Assembly: GCA_944322745.1 (NCBI GenBank)
Contig: CALUPV010000002.1
Span: forward strand, 248,001-312,000
Direction of reading: 5' to 3'
DNA length: 64,000 nucleotides
Source of the DNA: Candidatus Gastranaerophilales bacterium
GTDB lineage: Bacteria; Cyanobacteriota; Vampirovibrionia; Gastranaerophilales; Gastranaerophilaceae
Positions 43,484 through 52,739 of the stretch are shown piece after piece. Numbering within the stretch: the first letter of the stretch is position 1; the number at the start of each line of letters is the position of its first letter. The notes under the pieces were generated by a model. The model was given only the letters and a program-made list of their open reading frames with translations, did no database searches and had not been told where the DNA came from. The position numbers and the translations under genes were made by a program.

Positions 43484-46120
43484 ATGAGAAATAATAAGCA
43501 ATTAATATTAAAATTTACTATATTTTGTTTTTGTTCAATAGCTATTTTGTATGCTGTTTATCTTTTTATATTACCGTCTGTTTTAAGTTCGAAATTGTTT
43601 GTAAATAAAATAAATTCATTTATTTCTCATACTACAGGAATTAAAGTTCAAGCTGACAAGTTTAGTTTTGTTTCATATCCTAGCTTAGTGTTTGATTTAG
43701 AGTTTGATAAATTACAAATATACATACAAGAAACGGAACTTTTAAATGCAAAAGATGGCTATTTAAAATTTGATATAAAAAATTTATCTTTAAATAAGAT
43801 AAATATTGATTATGTTTTCATAAATGAAAATGGAATAAAAAGAATTTTTAATAAAAATTCTGCAAAAAAATCTTATAATTTTAATTCTAAAAAAATACCA
43901 GAAATAAGTATAAAAAACGCCGAAATTTGGATGGATAAAGACGGTATAAACAGTATATTTATTACTGTATCAAATTTAAAACTGATAAAAAATGGAGAAA
44001 ATTCAGTCTGTGTATTTGAAGCAGAAATAATATCAGATTTGTTTCGTAACTTAATAAACATAGGAAAAAAAGGTTACTTATACTTTCAAAATGATTCTTT
44101 ATATGCAAAGGATTTACAAATATTAATTGGTGTATCAAAGTTAAATTTAAATGGTAAAATTATTGACTTTAATAAGAATAATGAATTTACAATTAAAGGT
44201 CAGAATATTCCAATTTCAGATATAAAAGCCTCATTGTTATATTTTCAAAAAATAAAAGATTCTTCTAAAAAGTTTATAGAAAATTTCTATGATTTTTCAG
44301 GGGAAATGGATGTAGATGTATATGTCAAAGAAAAAGGGCTTTTTGGTAAGTGTATAGCAAAAAATTTATCTGCGAAAACAGTTCTTTTTGATGTACCCAT
44401 ATTTTTTAAGAAAGTTGATTTTATATTTGATAAAGATAGTCTTCAAGCTTCGGAAGCAGGTACTTTGGGCGGTGAAGAAGTTCATACCTCTTTTAAAATT
44501 AGTAATATGGGAACAAAAAATCAAGAGGTTATAGGTAATGTTTATTCTAATTTAACGAATAAATCTGTTTCAAAGTATGTTCCTTATTTATCACTTCAAG
44601 GTTATGCTGCAACCAGTGTTGATTATAGTGTTAAAAATAAAAAAATTAATGTGAATTATCTGCTAAAGTTGAAAAAACATTCTGATATACATTATAAAAA
44701 TGCATATTTAGGATTAATTGATAAAAACCGTAGATTGTTTGTAAAAACATTAAAAGAAAATAATACATTAAAGATTTTACACTACGATTACTCAATACAA
44801 GAAGGAAGTAATATTTCAAATATTATTTTAGGAAATGGATTATTTATTAAGCGAAACGGTCATTTAGTCCCATCATATATTACTTGCAAAACAAATGATT
44901 TTGCACCTGTTTCGGTAACCGGTTCTTTTGGTCGCTATATTAGTGGCGGTTATTTTAATGGTAATTTGAAGTATGATTTTGAAAAAGAGCTTTTGACAGG
45001 AATTTTTATGCTTAAAGATTCTCTATATAAAGATTTTTATATTAATAAAGCCAATGTTATTGCTGATTCTTCTATAATGAAAATTATTGCAAATGGTAAG
45101 TACTTAAATTCAGTCTTTGAAGCTAATTTAGAAGCTGAAAATTACTTCGTTAATAAAATTCACGTTTATAATATGGAATTATTTTTGGATAAATATATAT
45201 TTAAAACAGATAATAAAAAAAGAAAAATAACAAAGCAACAAAACTCTTTGAAAATACCTGCTCCACCAGAAAAACTAGATTTAGACATTGATAATTGGAT
45301 TATAAGACTTAATAAAATTAAAAGAAAAAAATTAGAACTAAATAATATATTTATTGAGGGTAGTTTAAAAGATAATATATTTTCTTTCGCTGTTCCTAAG
45401 ATATTTTTTGCAAAAGGAACTATTAATGCTAACGGTATATATGATTTTAAAGAAAAAACTTCAGATATCATTTTCATAGCAAAGGATATAGATTCTAACA
45501 CTGTAGCAGATGTTATGTTTGATTTGCCTAATCAAATTGAAGGTAAAGCCAATGCTACTTTGCATGCCGAAACTACAAATTCTTTTGATAAAGTTAAAGC
45601 GTATGCTACTTTCTCTTTAGTTGAGGGATATCTTCCTAAGATTGGAAGTACTGAATTTATACTAAAAAAGTCTAAGAATTTTAGAAGACCTTTAAAGTTT
45701 AAATTATCTGATATTATTAATATTGATATAAAAAATATGAAAGCTCTGAGTTCAAATTTAAACGGAAGTTTTTGTTTTGATAATGATTCTATATATAATG
45801 CAAAGATTACATCATCACAAAAATATTTGTCATTATTAGTTGAAGGTGATTATAATTTTGATTCTCAACAAGCTGATTTAAGTTTATTTGGTAAATATAA
45901 TAACCAGGAAATGGGAAAAGTTAAGATTCTGTTTGTACCATTATCTTGGATTTTTAAGTTTGTATTTAAACCTGAAAACACAATAGATTTATACAAAAAT
46001 AAGTTAAAAGAAGTTCCGCCTATAGTTGCGGAACCACAAGAACAAAGTGCATTCAGAGTTAAAATAAATGGAAACTTAAATAAAAATGATGTTAAAGTTG
46101 AGCTGAAAAGTATTATTTGA
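43484..46120 (+). CDS. AsmA-like envelope protein
   Basis: 878 residues. One N-terminal membrane helix (residues ~8-30) anchors a very long periplasmic beta-rich body with an AsmA-type N-terminal segment (FVNKINSFISHTTGIKV) and a C-terminal AsmA-like domain with repeated DG/G-turn strands. Proteins of this AsmA/TamB type carry lipid between membranes. It has no Shine-Dalgarno; TATAAA lies 5 bases before the ATG. It overlaps the WG-repeat gene by 8 bases at its 3' end and is paralogous to 47005. Confidence 0.82.
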   Translation: MRNNKQLILKFTIFCFCSIAILYAVYLFILPSVLSSKLFVNKINSFISHTTGIKVQADKFSFVSYPSLVFDLEFDKLQIYIQETELLNAKDGYLKFDIKNLSLNKINIDYVFINENGIKRIFNKNSAKKSYNFNSKKIPEISIKNAEIWMDKDGINSIFITVSNLKLIKNGENSVCVFEAEIISDLFRNLINIGKKGYLYFQNDSLYAKDLQILIGVSKLNLNGKIIDFNKNNEFTIKGQNIPISDIKASLLYFQKIKDSSKKFIENFYDFSGEMDVDVYVKEKGLFGKCIAKNLSAKTVLFDVPIFFKKVDFIFDKDSLQASEAGTLGGEEVHTSFKISNMGTKNQEVIGNVYSNLTNKSVSKYVPYLSLQGYAATSVDYSVKNKKINVNYLLKLKKHSDIHYKNAYLGLIDKNRRLFVKTLKENNTLKILHYDYSIQEGSNISNIILGNGLFIKRNGHLVPSYITCKTNDFAPVSVTGSFGRYISGGYFNGNLKYDFEKELLTGIFMLKDSLYKDFYINKANVIADSSIMKIIANGKYLNSVFEANLEAENYFVNKIHVYNMELFLDKYIFKTDNKKRKITKQQNSLKIPAPPEKLDLDIDNWIIRLNKIKRKKLELNNIFIEGSLKDNIFSFAVPKIFFAKGTINANGIYDFKEKTSDIIFIAKDIDSNTVADVMFDLPNQIEGKANATLHAETTNSFDKVKAYATFSLVEGYLPKIGSTEFILKKSKNFRRPLKFKLSDIINIDIKNMKALSSNLNGSFCFDNDSIYNAKITSSQKYLSLLVEGDYNFDSQQADLSLFGKYNNQEMGKVKILFVPLSWIFKFVFKPENTIDLYKNKLKEVPPIVAEPQEQSAFRVKINGNLNKNDVKVELKSII

Positions 46121-46982
46121 TTTTTGATTTAAGCCTTTTCTTCACATCAAATAAAGGACCATTATTAGGATTTCTTACATATCTATAATAATTTCTTGCA
46201 TAATAGAATGGGTACTTTGGAAGCCAAGAAAATTTTATAAATATAGAGACCGTTTCTGCGCCTTGTGATAGCATTAATTGATCTATTGTATCTTCATGTG
46301 CGGGAGATATTGATGAAAAAACTTTGATTAAGTAGTCAGTAAATGAAACAACGGAATATCCTGAAACAATACCGGTATTTACAACAACATTACTAACTTT
46401 GAAATCAGGATTGTCTTTCACTGTCTTTACATCTTCAGGCAGAGTAAGAGTATCTGATGTGACTTGTTCTATTTCGTACCAATTCCCATTATACTGCAGT
46501 CTCATAATATTGGGCTTTGGCATATAAATATCGTCAAATATATTTTCAAGTATTACTCTGCCTTCAAAATCCGATACACCATACTTAAAATTATCATAAG
46601 TCAAAAGCATTCCGCCAAAAAGCAAATCTATAGAATCATAAACAGGGGGAATAACTGCAAAACCTGTTTCATCATACAATCCAAAATCACCATAGTTCCC
46701 AAGTTTTGCATATTTTCCCAAAACTCTCTCAACATGCCTGTATTTTATCGGTACTAAAGTTTCACCTTTGGAATTTATTATTCCAAATTTGCTTTTTTTC
46801 TGAACTATAAATCCATTTTCACCGAGTCTTATAATTTTATTATATTTTGGTTTAACAACAATATTTTGAAATTGATCTTTTATTCCAAATTTACCTTCTT
46901 CACAATATATTTCAACACTTGCAAAAGATAAATTTTGCAAATAAAAAAATATTAAGACTGTAAAAAATAATAACTTTTTCAT
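46113..46982 (-). CDS. Secreted WG-repeat protein
   Basis: 289 residues with a signal peptide (cleavage near NLSFA-S). The mature part has about four degenerate WG-type beta repeats: EGKFGIKDQFQNIVVKPKY, KFGIINSKGETLVPIKY, DFGLYDETGFAVIPPVY and KYGVSDFEGRVILEN. The second half (residues ~180-289) is different and unrecognised. It sits between two AsmA-like genes and is divergent from the second with only 22 bases between start codons. No Shine-Dalgarno. Confidence 0.85.
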   Translation of the reverse strand: MKKLLFFTVLIFFYLQNLSFASVEIYCEEGKFGIKDQFQNIVVKPKYNKIIRLGENGFIVQKKSKFGIINSKGETLVPIKYRHVERVLGKYAKLGNYGDFGLYDETGFAVIPPVYDSIDLLFGGMLLTYDNFKYGVSDFEGRVILENIFDDIYMPKPNIMRLQYNGNWYEIEQVTSDTLTLPEDVKTVKDNPDFKVSNVVVNTGIVSGYSVVSFTDYLIKVFSSISPAHEDTIDQLMLSQGAETVSIFIKFSWLPKYPFYYARNYYRYVRNPNNGPLFDVKKRLKSKIK

Positions 46983-46988
46983 AATTTT

Positions 46989-46994
46989 ATTATA
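46989..46994 (-). promoter_or_regulatory. Extended -10 of the WG-repeat gene, leaderless geometry
   Basis: On the minus strand TGATATAAT (an extended -10, TGn-TATAAT) ends 6 bases before the ATG at 46982. There is no Shine-Dalgarno and only 22 bases before the divergent AsmA-like start, so the promoter must overlap that gene's 5' end. Confidence 0.55.
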
Positions 46995-47004
46995 TCATGA
47001 TGAT

Positions 47005-49755
47005 ATGAAAAGATTCTTTTTAAAATTATTTATATCTGTTGTTATTTTGTTAATTGCAATATTATTTGCATATGTAAAAGTTTTACCCTTTGCGGTATCA
47101 AATAATCATGTAATATCATTGGTTGAAAAATCAGCTAAAAAGTTTTCTGATGTAGATATTGAAATTAAAGAACCTGTCTTAAAAACAGGGTTGAATCCAA
47201 TAATAGAATTTAAAACGGACAAGATATTTGTCTCTAAAAAAAACGAAAAGCTTTTTGCTGTTAGTGATTTTGATGTATCAATATCTTTAGATGAAATTTT
47301 CAAAAAAAAGATTAAAGTAAATAGATTTGGAGCTGATAAGTTCTTTTTAGATATAGATAATTTACTTCGTGCTTTTAAGATTGAAAATTCAAATTCATCA
47401 TCTCAAAAATCTGATTTCTATTTTGATTTATACGATTCAATTCTTTTCTTAAATGAATGTTATGTTTCATATCTTTTGGATAATGGTACAAAAGTCAGGT
47501 TAAAAGCAACAAATTTAAATGTTGACAATACTCAGAAAATCGAAAGATTTGTCCATATTAATTTTGATGGTGAAATTATAAAAAATAACAGAACTGTAAC
47601 TTTTTCTTTCAAAGATGAAGATAAAATTGTAATAAAGAATAAACACATATATGTTAATGATTGTCCTTTAACAATAAATCATTCAAAAATGTTTTTTAAT
47701 GCTGAAGCTTCCAGAGAAAAAGGTTATAGGCTAACTATATATGCAAAAAGATTCTTTATTCCGGATGTAATAAAACTTTTAAAAACAAATGTTGTAGAAA
47801 ATAATATAGATGATGTATTAATCTTTTTGAAGAGAATTTATGGCGATTTTGATTTCAGTGTAACTCTTACAAAAAATGATTTAAACGGTAATATAAAGTT
47901 AAATAAACTTTCTTCAAAGTTAACAGCACTTGCAAATATGCCGTTTACTCTTTCTCAAGGAAATATTCAAATCACTAAAAATAATCTTATATTAAAAGAT
48001 TTCAAAGGTTTCTATGATAATAATCCATTAAATGAATTTTGTTTTAAAGGTACTGTCGCTGATTATATGAAAACGGTTGATACTCATATTGATATGTCAG
48101 TTCTTTTAACAAATGATTTTGTAGGAAAGTATTTATCTGAAACAGCAATGATACCTTTAACATTAGTAGGTAAAGATAAAGCAAAAATATTAATTCATTC
48201 TCTTGGTGCAAATACAGATGTAACATTGATGGGAAAAATTTCAAAAGGCAATGATGTTTTAGTTGATGGTGCTTCTTTAAGTCCTGTTAATTATGATAGA
48301 GCATTAAAAGCTGATGTACATGTAAAAGGTGATATTGTAAATATAGAAACAATTAATTACTATATAGCAAAAGAAATCAATAGGGAGTCAAAAGGAATAA
48401 AGCCAATTTTGACTTTAAATGGCAATATGAGAATTTCTGATGCAAAGATATTAGATTTAGGGTTTGACATTCCCAATCCTTTACCGAGTGAATTTTTGAA
48501 TGTATTAATTGGTCAACGTTTGTTTAAGGGTGGTAAATTTTCAGGTAATATGCACTATATTGATAATGGTGATTATCCTGTTATAACCTCAGATTTAACT
48601 GCAGAGTCAATCAGAATTCCATCACAGCGATTAGTTCTTAAAAATGGAAAAATTAGCACTGATAAAAATTTAATTAAAATAAATGCTGATGGTAAATTTA
48701 GAAGAAGTTCATATATATTTAACGGTGAAATTGTAAATGCAATTAAATATCCAATAATTATTAAACATACTGATTTAACTATCGATAATTTAGATATAGC
48801 AAGAGTAATGAAGGCATTTTCTCAGCCTGTTCAAACGCCTTCTCTTACGGAAGAAGTTGTCGATGAAGAAAATGACGACGATGTTGCAATGACTTTTGAT
48901 GTAAAAAACTTGATAGTTGAAGAATCTCTGGTACATATAATAAAAGGTTCATACAAAGAAATTAATTTTGCAGATGTCAAAGCAAAAATGTCGTTGGATA
49001 AAGATAGCGTATTCAAATTAAAGTCAAACCGATTTGAAATTGCAGAAGGGCACTCGTCTGCTGATATTAATTGTGATTTAAAAAATCAAAAATATAATAT
49101 AAAGCTTGGTATTAAAGATGTTAACTCTGATTTGATGTCAACAGCTATACTAAATTTAAAACGTGAAATTTCTGGTAAAGCTAGTGGTTTAATTGATTTA
49201 AATACAGATGATTCTTTAAAACTAAATGGAGCAATAAAATTCGTTGTAAAGGATGGTACAATTCAAAAAATCGGTTTGATAGAATATGTATTAAAATTTG
49301 CAGCTTTATTTAGAAATCCATTGGCTATGATAAGTCCTTCAATATTTTCAGATTTGGTTAATATTCCTGAGGGTAATTTTGATAAAATTACCGGAGATTT
49401 AAAATTAAAAAATAATAAAGTAGAATTAATGAGAATAAAATCGCAATCTCCGCAATTGAGTGCATATATTGTCGGTTCATATAATTTGGAAAATAGTGAT
49501 GCAATTTTGCGTATATATACCAAATTTACGAATAAAAATAAAGGATTTGCAGGATTTCTAAGAAATATTTCCTTAAACAGTTTAGCAAATAGAATACCGT
49601 TAAATAGTAGGAATGATGCCAACTATTATGCTGCAGAATTATCACAATTGCCTCCTATTGATGCAGATGAAAAAGATTGTCAGATTTTTCTTACTAAAGT
49701 GGATGGTGATGTAGAACATAATAATTTTATATCTTCATTGAAAAAAATTAAATAA
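47005..49755 (+). CDS. AsmA-like envelope protein, second copy
   Basis: 916 residues, same plan as 43484: an N-terminal membrane helix (LFISVVILLIAILFAYV), long beta-rich periplasmic body, and AsmA C-terminal region (ISGKASGLIDLNTDDSLKL, then FVVKDGTIQKIGLIEYVL and GDLKLKNNKVEL). Likely inner-membrane-anchored lipid-transport or envelope-assembly protein. There is no Shine-Dalgarno; a TATATC lies 8 bases before the ATG. Followed closely by the tRNA gene. Confidence 0.82.
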   Translation: MKRFFLKLFISVVILLIAILFAYVKVLPFAVSNNHVISLVEKSAKKFSDVDIEIKEPVLKTGLNPIIEFKTDKIFVSKKNEKLFAVSDFDVSISLDEIFKKKIKVNRFGADKFFLDIDNLLRAFKIENSNSSSQKSDFYFDLYDSILFLNECYVSYLLDNGTKVRLKATNLNVDNTQKIERFVHINFDGEIIKNNRTVTFSFKDEDKIVIKNKHIYVNDCPLTINHSKMFFNAEASREKGYRLTIYAKRFFIPDVIKLLKTNVVENNIDDVLIFLKRIYGDFDFSVTLTKNDLNGNIKLNKLSSKLTALANMPFTLSQGNIQITKNNLILKDFKGFYDNNPLNEFCFKGTVADYMKTVDTHIDMSVLLTNDFVGKYLSETAMIPLTLVGKDKAKILIHSLGANTDVTLMGKISKGNDVLVDGASLSPVNYDRALKADVHVKGDIVNIETINYYIAKEINRESKGIKPILTLNGNMRISDAKILDLGFDIPNPLPSEFLNVLIGQRLFKGGKFSGNMHYIDNGDYPVITSDLTAESIRIPSQRLVLKNGKISTDKNLIKINADGKFRRSSYIFNGEIVNAIKYPIIIKHTDLTIDNLDIARVMKAFSQPVQTPSLTEEVVDEENDDDVAMTFDVKNLIVEESLVHIIKGSYKEINFADVKAKMSLDKDSVFKLKSNRFEIAEGHSSADINCDLKNQKYNIKLGIKDVNSDLMSTAILNLKREISGKASGLIDLNTDDSLKLNGAIKFVVKDGTIQKIGLIEYVLKFAALFRNPLAMISPSIFSDLVNIPEGNFDKITGDLKLKNNKVELMRIKSQSPQLSAYIVGSYNLENSDAILRIYTKFTNKNKGFAGFLRNISLNSLANRIPLNSRNDANYYAAELSQLPPIDADEKDCQIFLTKVDGDVEHNNFISSLKKIK

Positions 49756-49795
49756 TTAAACAAAAAAATATATTTGTATTAGAATATAAATATAA

Positions 49796-49866
49796 TCCCG
49801 TTTCGTCTAATGGTAGGACGCAAAACTCTGGATTTTGCTATTGAGGTTCGAATCCTTGAACGGGAG
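49796..49866 (+). tRNA. tRNA-Gln, anticodon CUG
   Basis: 71 bases. Acceptor TCCCGTT pairs with AACGGGA and G is the discriminator base. Anticodon stem CAAAA/TTTTG encloses the loop CTCTGGA, giving CUG. The T-arm has GGTTCGAATCC. CCA is not encoded. CUG is the minor glutamine anticodon in so AT-rich a genome, so a UUG isoacceptor is expected elsewhere. Confidence 0.92.
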
Positions 49867-49889
49867 TTTTTATTTTGAAGGAGTAAGTC

Positions 49890-50093
49890 ATGTTTCATGT
49901 AATTACAGAAAGAGATTATTCTGAGTTTTCAAGAAAACAAATTGGTGAATATACAAGTTTTGAAAAAGCTTTAGAAGTAGCTCAAAATGCCATAAAAGGA
50001 AAAGAAGGTTTAAGATATATAATTGAAAAAACAGATGGTCATATTGATAGTTACGGAAATCAAATTGTAACTGTTGTCGCAGAAAGTGAGTAA
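49890..50093 (+). CDS. Small hypothetical protein after tRNA-Gln
   Basis: 67 residues: YSEFSRKQIGEYTSFEKALEVAQNAI is a likely helix, then a beta-hairpin ending in QIVTVVAE. No cysteine, signal peptide or known motif. Shine-Dalgarno GAAGGAG with good spacing supports translation. It could be co-transcribed with the tRNA. Confidence 0.65.
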   Translation: MFHVITERDYSEFSRKQIGEYTSFEKALEVAQNAIKGKEGLRYIIEKTDGHIDSYGNQIVTVVAESE

Positions 50094-50095
50094 TT

Positions 50096-51172
50096 CTAAT
50101 ATTTAAATCTTTTTGCTCCATATCTATGGTGTTTATAGAGTTCTTTGATATCTTTATCAAAATATTTAAAATGAATTTTCTTTTTTAATTTTATAAAGGG
50201 ATTATCCTTTTCTATTTGTTTATCATTTGTATTCTGGAAATAAAAAGAATAAAACTCCGTTATAAAATTTTGTTTTAGAGCAATATTATTCATTTCTTGA
50301 GCTAGATTAATAAAATAATTATCAATTTTATAATTTGTAACTCGGGAATATCGTGCATCAATATCTATAATTAGATTTCTGACTCCAAGATTTTTTGCTA
50401 TTTTTAGAAATTTTTTAAATTCCGATATATTGTCATTATATGTTGGAATAATAATGTATTTTAACCTTATTGCATCACGAGATTTTTCTGTAGCTGCATA
50501 TTTTTTTAGACTGTTTATTACTCTATCAAAAGCATTAACACGCTTTATTTTATAAAATGTTTTTTTGCAACCACAGTCAAGAGATACAATAATATATGTT
50601 GTCGCTTTATCCATTGCTTGAAAGAGTTTTTCTGAGTATTTAATCGCATTAGTTGGAACAAATACTCTTGCATAATTATTAACAGCAAAAAGGTCTAACA
50701 GTTCATCACATTCATGATATATAGTAAACTCTCCCCCACCAATATGAAGTTCACATCCTTTTTTTATAATTCCTTGCTCTTTAAATGATTTCAGAACCGG
50801 AAGAATTTTGTATGTATTATTTGTTCTTTCATATAGTTCATGGTTATTTGTACAATATATACAATCAGCATTACAAATACTAAAATGAGTAATTGTTATA
50901 TAATCTATGTATTCTTCGTCATCCCAATCTTGTTCTTCTATATGATAACAAGAATAACACTCTTTTGGACAGCTACCTTTTTTAAATAAAGAAACATGTT
51001 TATTAATTCTTTCAAATAAATCATCTTTGGATATTATTTGACCATTATAATTATCATAAATCAATGGAGGAACTTGTCCATCGATTTGATCGACAGGCGA
51101 AAAACAGCAAGACGTTAATATATCATTAAAGAAACATAAACCGTGTTTTAATATTTTACAACATTTGTACAT
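50096..51172 (-). CDS. Radical SAM protein with extra N-terminal cysteine cluster
   Basis: 358 residues. The radical SAM motif is C100-x3-C104-x2-C107 (SICNADCIYC), followed by ELHIGGGEFT. A second CxxxCxxC lies at C68-C72-C75 (CPKECYSC), and there are pairs C4-C5 and C22-C23. The N-terminal set resembles SPASM/twitch auxiliary cluster ligands placed before the core instead of after. Substrate unknown. It follows ribH on the same strand, but has its own TATAAT 6 bases upstream, so expression may be separate. Confidence 0.85.
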   Translation of the reverse strand: MYKCCKILKHGLCFFNDILTSCCFSPVDQIDGQVPPLIYDNYNGQIISKDDLFERINKHVSLFKKGSCPKECYSCYHIEEQDWDDEEYIDYITITHFSICNADCIYCTNNHELYERTNNTYKILPVLKSFKEQGIIKKGCELHIGGGEFTIYHECDELLDLFAVNNYARVFVPTNAIKYSEKLFQAMDKATTYIIVSLDCGCKKTFYKIKRVNAFDRVINSLKKYAATEKSRDAIRLKYIIIPTYNDNISEFKKFLKIAKNLGVRNLIIDIDARYSRVTNYKIDNYFINLAQEMNNIALKQNFITEFYSFYFQNTNDKQIEKDNPFIKLKKKIHFKYFDKDIKELYKHHRYGAKRFKY

Positions 51173-51178
51173 AAGTTA

Positions 51179-51184
51179 ATTATA
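51179..51184 (-). promoter_or_regulatory. -10 element of the radical SAM gene, inside the ribH 3' end
   Basis: TATAAT on the minus strand ending 6 bases before the ATG (51172) and overlapping the ribH stop. No -35 or Shine-Dalgarno is clear. Confidence 0.45.
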
Positions 51185-51644
51185 TCTTAGATATCAAATT
51201 TGACATTTCAATTGCAGATTTAGCAGCATCTGCTCCTTTATTTCCTGCTTTTGTACCGGCTCTTTCAATTGCCTGTTCTATATTATCGCATGTTAAGACA
51301 CCGAATATAACCGGAATATCGGTTTCCAAGCTGACAGATGCAACGCCTTTAGAAACTTCTGCACAAACATAATCATAATGTGATGTAGAACCCTTTATAA
51401 CTGCACCAAGAGCTATTATTGCATTATATTTACTTGTTTTTGCAGCTTTTTTAGCAATTAAAGGAATTTCAAATGCTCCTGGAACCCATAATATATCAAT
51501 ATTTTCTTCTTTTACTCCGTGGCGCATCAGTTCATCAATTGCACCAGATAATAATTTTGAACTTATAAATTCATTAAATCTTGCTACAATAATACAAAAC
51601 TTCTCATTATTTACAGTTAACATTCCTTCTATAATATTTGGCAT
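51180..51644 (-). CDS. ribH: 6,7-dimethyl-8-ribityllumazine synthase RibH
   Basis: Penultimate step of riboflavin synthesis. 154 residues; motifs [42 protein letters not shown] and [19 protein letters not shown]. Shine-Dalgarno AAGGAGAT before the ATG. Only ribH and ribF of the pathway are here; no FMN-riboswitch-like sequence precedes either, and the gap is only 89 bases. Confidence 0.95.
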   Translation of the reverse strand: MPNIIEGMLTVNNEKFCIIVARFNEFISSKLLSGAIDELMRHGVKEENIDILWVPGAFEIPLIAKKAAKTSKYNAIIALGAVIKGSTSHYDYVCAEVSKGVASVSLETDIPVIFGVLTCDNIEQAIERAGTKAGNKGADAAKSAIEMSNLISKI

Positions 51645-51733
51645 ATAATCTCCTTAATCTTTTATATACATTTGATTTTACAATATTAAAAAAAAATATA
51701 AAAGTTATACAAATAAATATTTACATGTTTTTT

Positions 51734-52681
51734 CTAAAAATGTCTTAGAGAAAATTCAAAATGTCCTTTTAAAAAATATTTATATATTTCAACAAATGCG
51801 ATATCTCTATTTATTTGAGCTTTTAGTTTTTCTATATTATCAAATTTCATTTGATTTCTTATTTTTGTTATGAACTCTATTCTTATTTTTTCACCGTATA
51901 TATTTTGGTTGAAATCCAGAATATGAACTTCAGTCTTTTCTATTGTTGAGTTATTTACGGTTGGAGCAAAACCATAGTTTAATATTCCATTATATTTTTT
52001 GTTTAAAATAGTTACTTCTACAAAATATACACCGTGTGGAATTTTAATTTTTTCGGCAGGGTAAACAATATTTGCACTTGGATAACCTAATTTTCTTGCA
52101 AGCTGTTCTCCTTTTATAACAAAACCGTCTATAAAAAATTTGTACCCAAGTAATTCATTAGAATTTGGGAAATCACCAAGATGCAAAAAATTTCTTATAT
52201 TAGAACAGCTGACTATATTATTTTTGACAACGAAAGGAGGAATTTCAAAATACTTATAGTTATATTTTTCTTTGTTGTTTCTCAATAATTCACTATTACC
52301 TTCTTTATTAAATCCAAAATGGTGGTTAAATCCTGTTGTAATAGCTATTGGTGAAAAATACTTTATTAATATATTTTGAAGATAATCATTTGCTCTTATT
52401 GAAGCAACATCATCAAAATTTAATAGTACAAGATTATCTATACCAATCTTTTCCATTAAGTTTATTTTTTCTTCTAATGATAATATCTGATCTATTTTTT
52501 CACCTGTAAGACTATTTAATGGATGTGTCTTAAATGTTATTACAGTTGATTCGACATTATTTTCTTTTGCAATATTTATTGCATTCTTAAGGACCAATCG
52601 GTGTCCAAGATGTAATCCATCAAAAAAACCAAGTGCTATAGATGATTTATTAATATATGTTAATTCATTCCAAATACGCAT
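51734..52681 (-). CDS. ribF: Bifunctional riboflavin kinase / FAD synthetase RibF
   Basis: Makes FMN then FAD. About 315 residues from the ATG at 52681: N-terminal nucleotidyltransferase with ALGFFDGLHLGHRLVL, FNHHFGFNKEG and SCSNIRNFLHLGD, C-terminal flavokinase with LGYPSANIVYP, PHGVYFV and EVHILDFNQNIYGEKI. An upstream start at 52810 would overlap the divergent glycosidase gene and add an unrelated segment, so I reject it. TATAAT lies 6 bases before the ATG and there is no Shine-Dalgarno. Confidence 0.93.
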   Translation of the reverse strand: MRIWNELTYINKSSIALGFFDGLHLGHRLVLKNAINIAKENNVESTVITFKTHPLNSLTGEKIDQILSLEEKINLMEKIGIDNLVLLNFDDVASIRANDYLQNILIKYFSPIAITTGFNHHFGFNKEGNSELLRNNKEKYNYKYFEIPPFVVKNNIVSCSNIRNFLHLGDFPNSNELLGYKFFIDGFVIKGEQLARKLGYPSANIVYPAEKIKIPHGVYFVEVTILNKKYNGILNYGFAPTVNNSTIEKTEVHILDFNQNIYGEKIRIEFITKIRNQMKFDNIEKLKAQINRDIAFVEIYKYFLKGHFEFSLRHF

Positions 52682-52687
52682 AATGTA

Positions 52688-52693
52688 ATTATA
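52688..52693 (-). promoter_or_regulatory. -10 element of ribF, apparently leaderless
   Basis: TATAAT on the minus strand ending 6 bases before the ribF ATG, with TTCAAC 17 bases upstream as a weak -35. It decides the short start of ribF. Confidence 0.55.
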
Positions 52694-52739
52694 GACAAAA
52701 ATCAAATCATGTTGAATACTTAAAGAAAGAGACATATAT

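Noticed and set aside
51645-51733. Possible FMN riboswitch before ribH
   Set aside because: Only 89 AT-rich bases with none of the conserved RFN blocks or stems.
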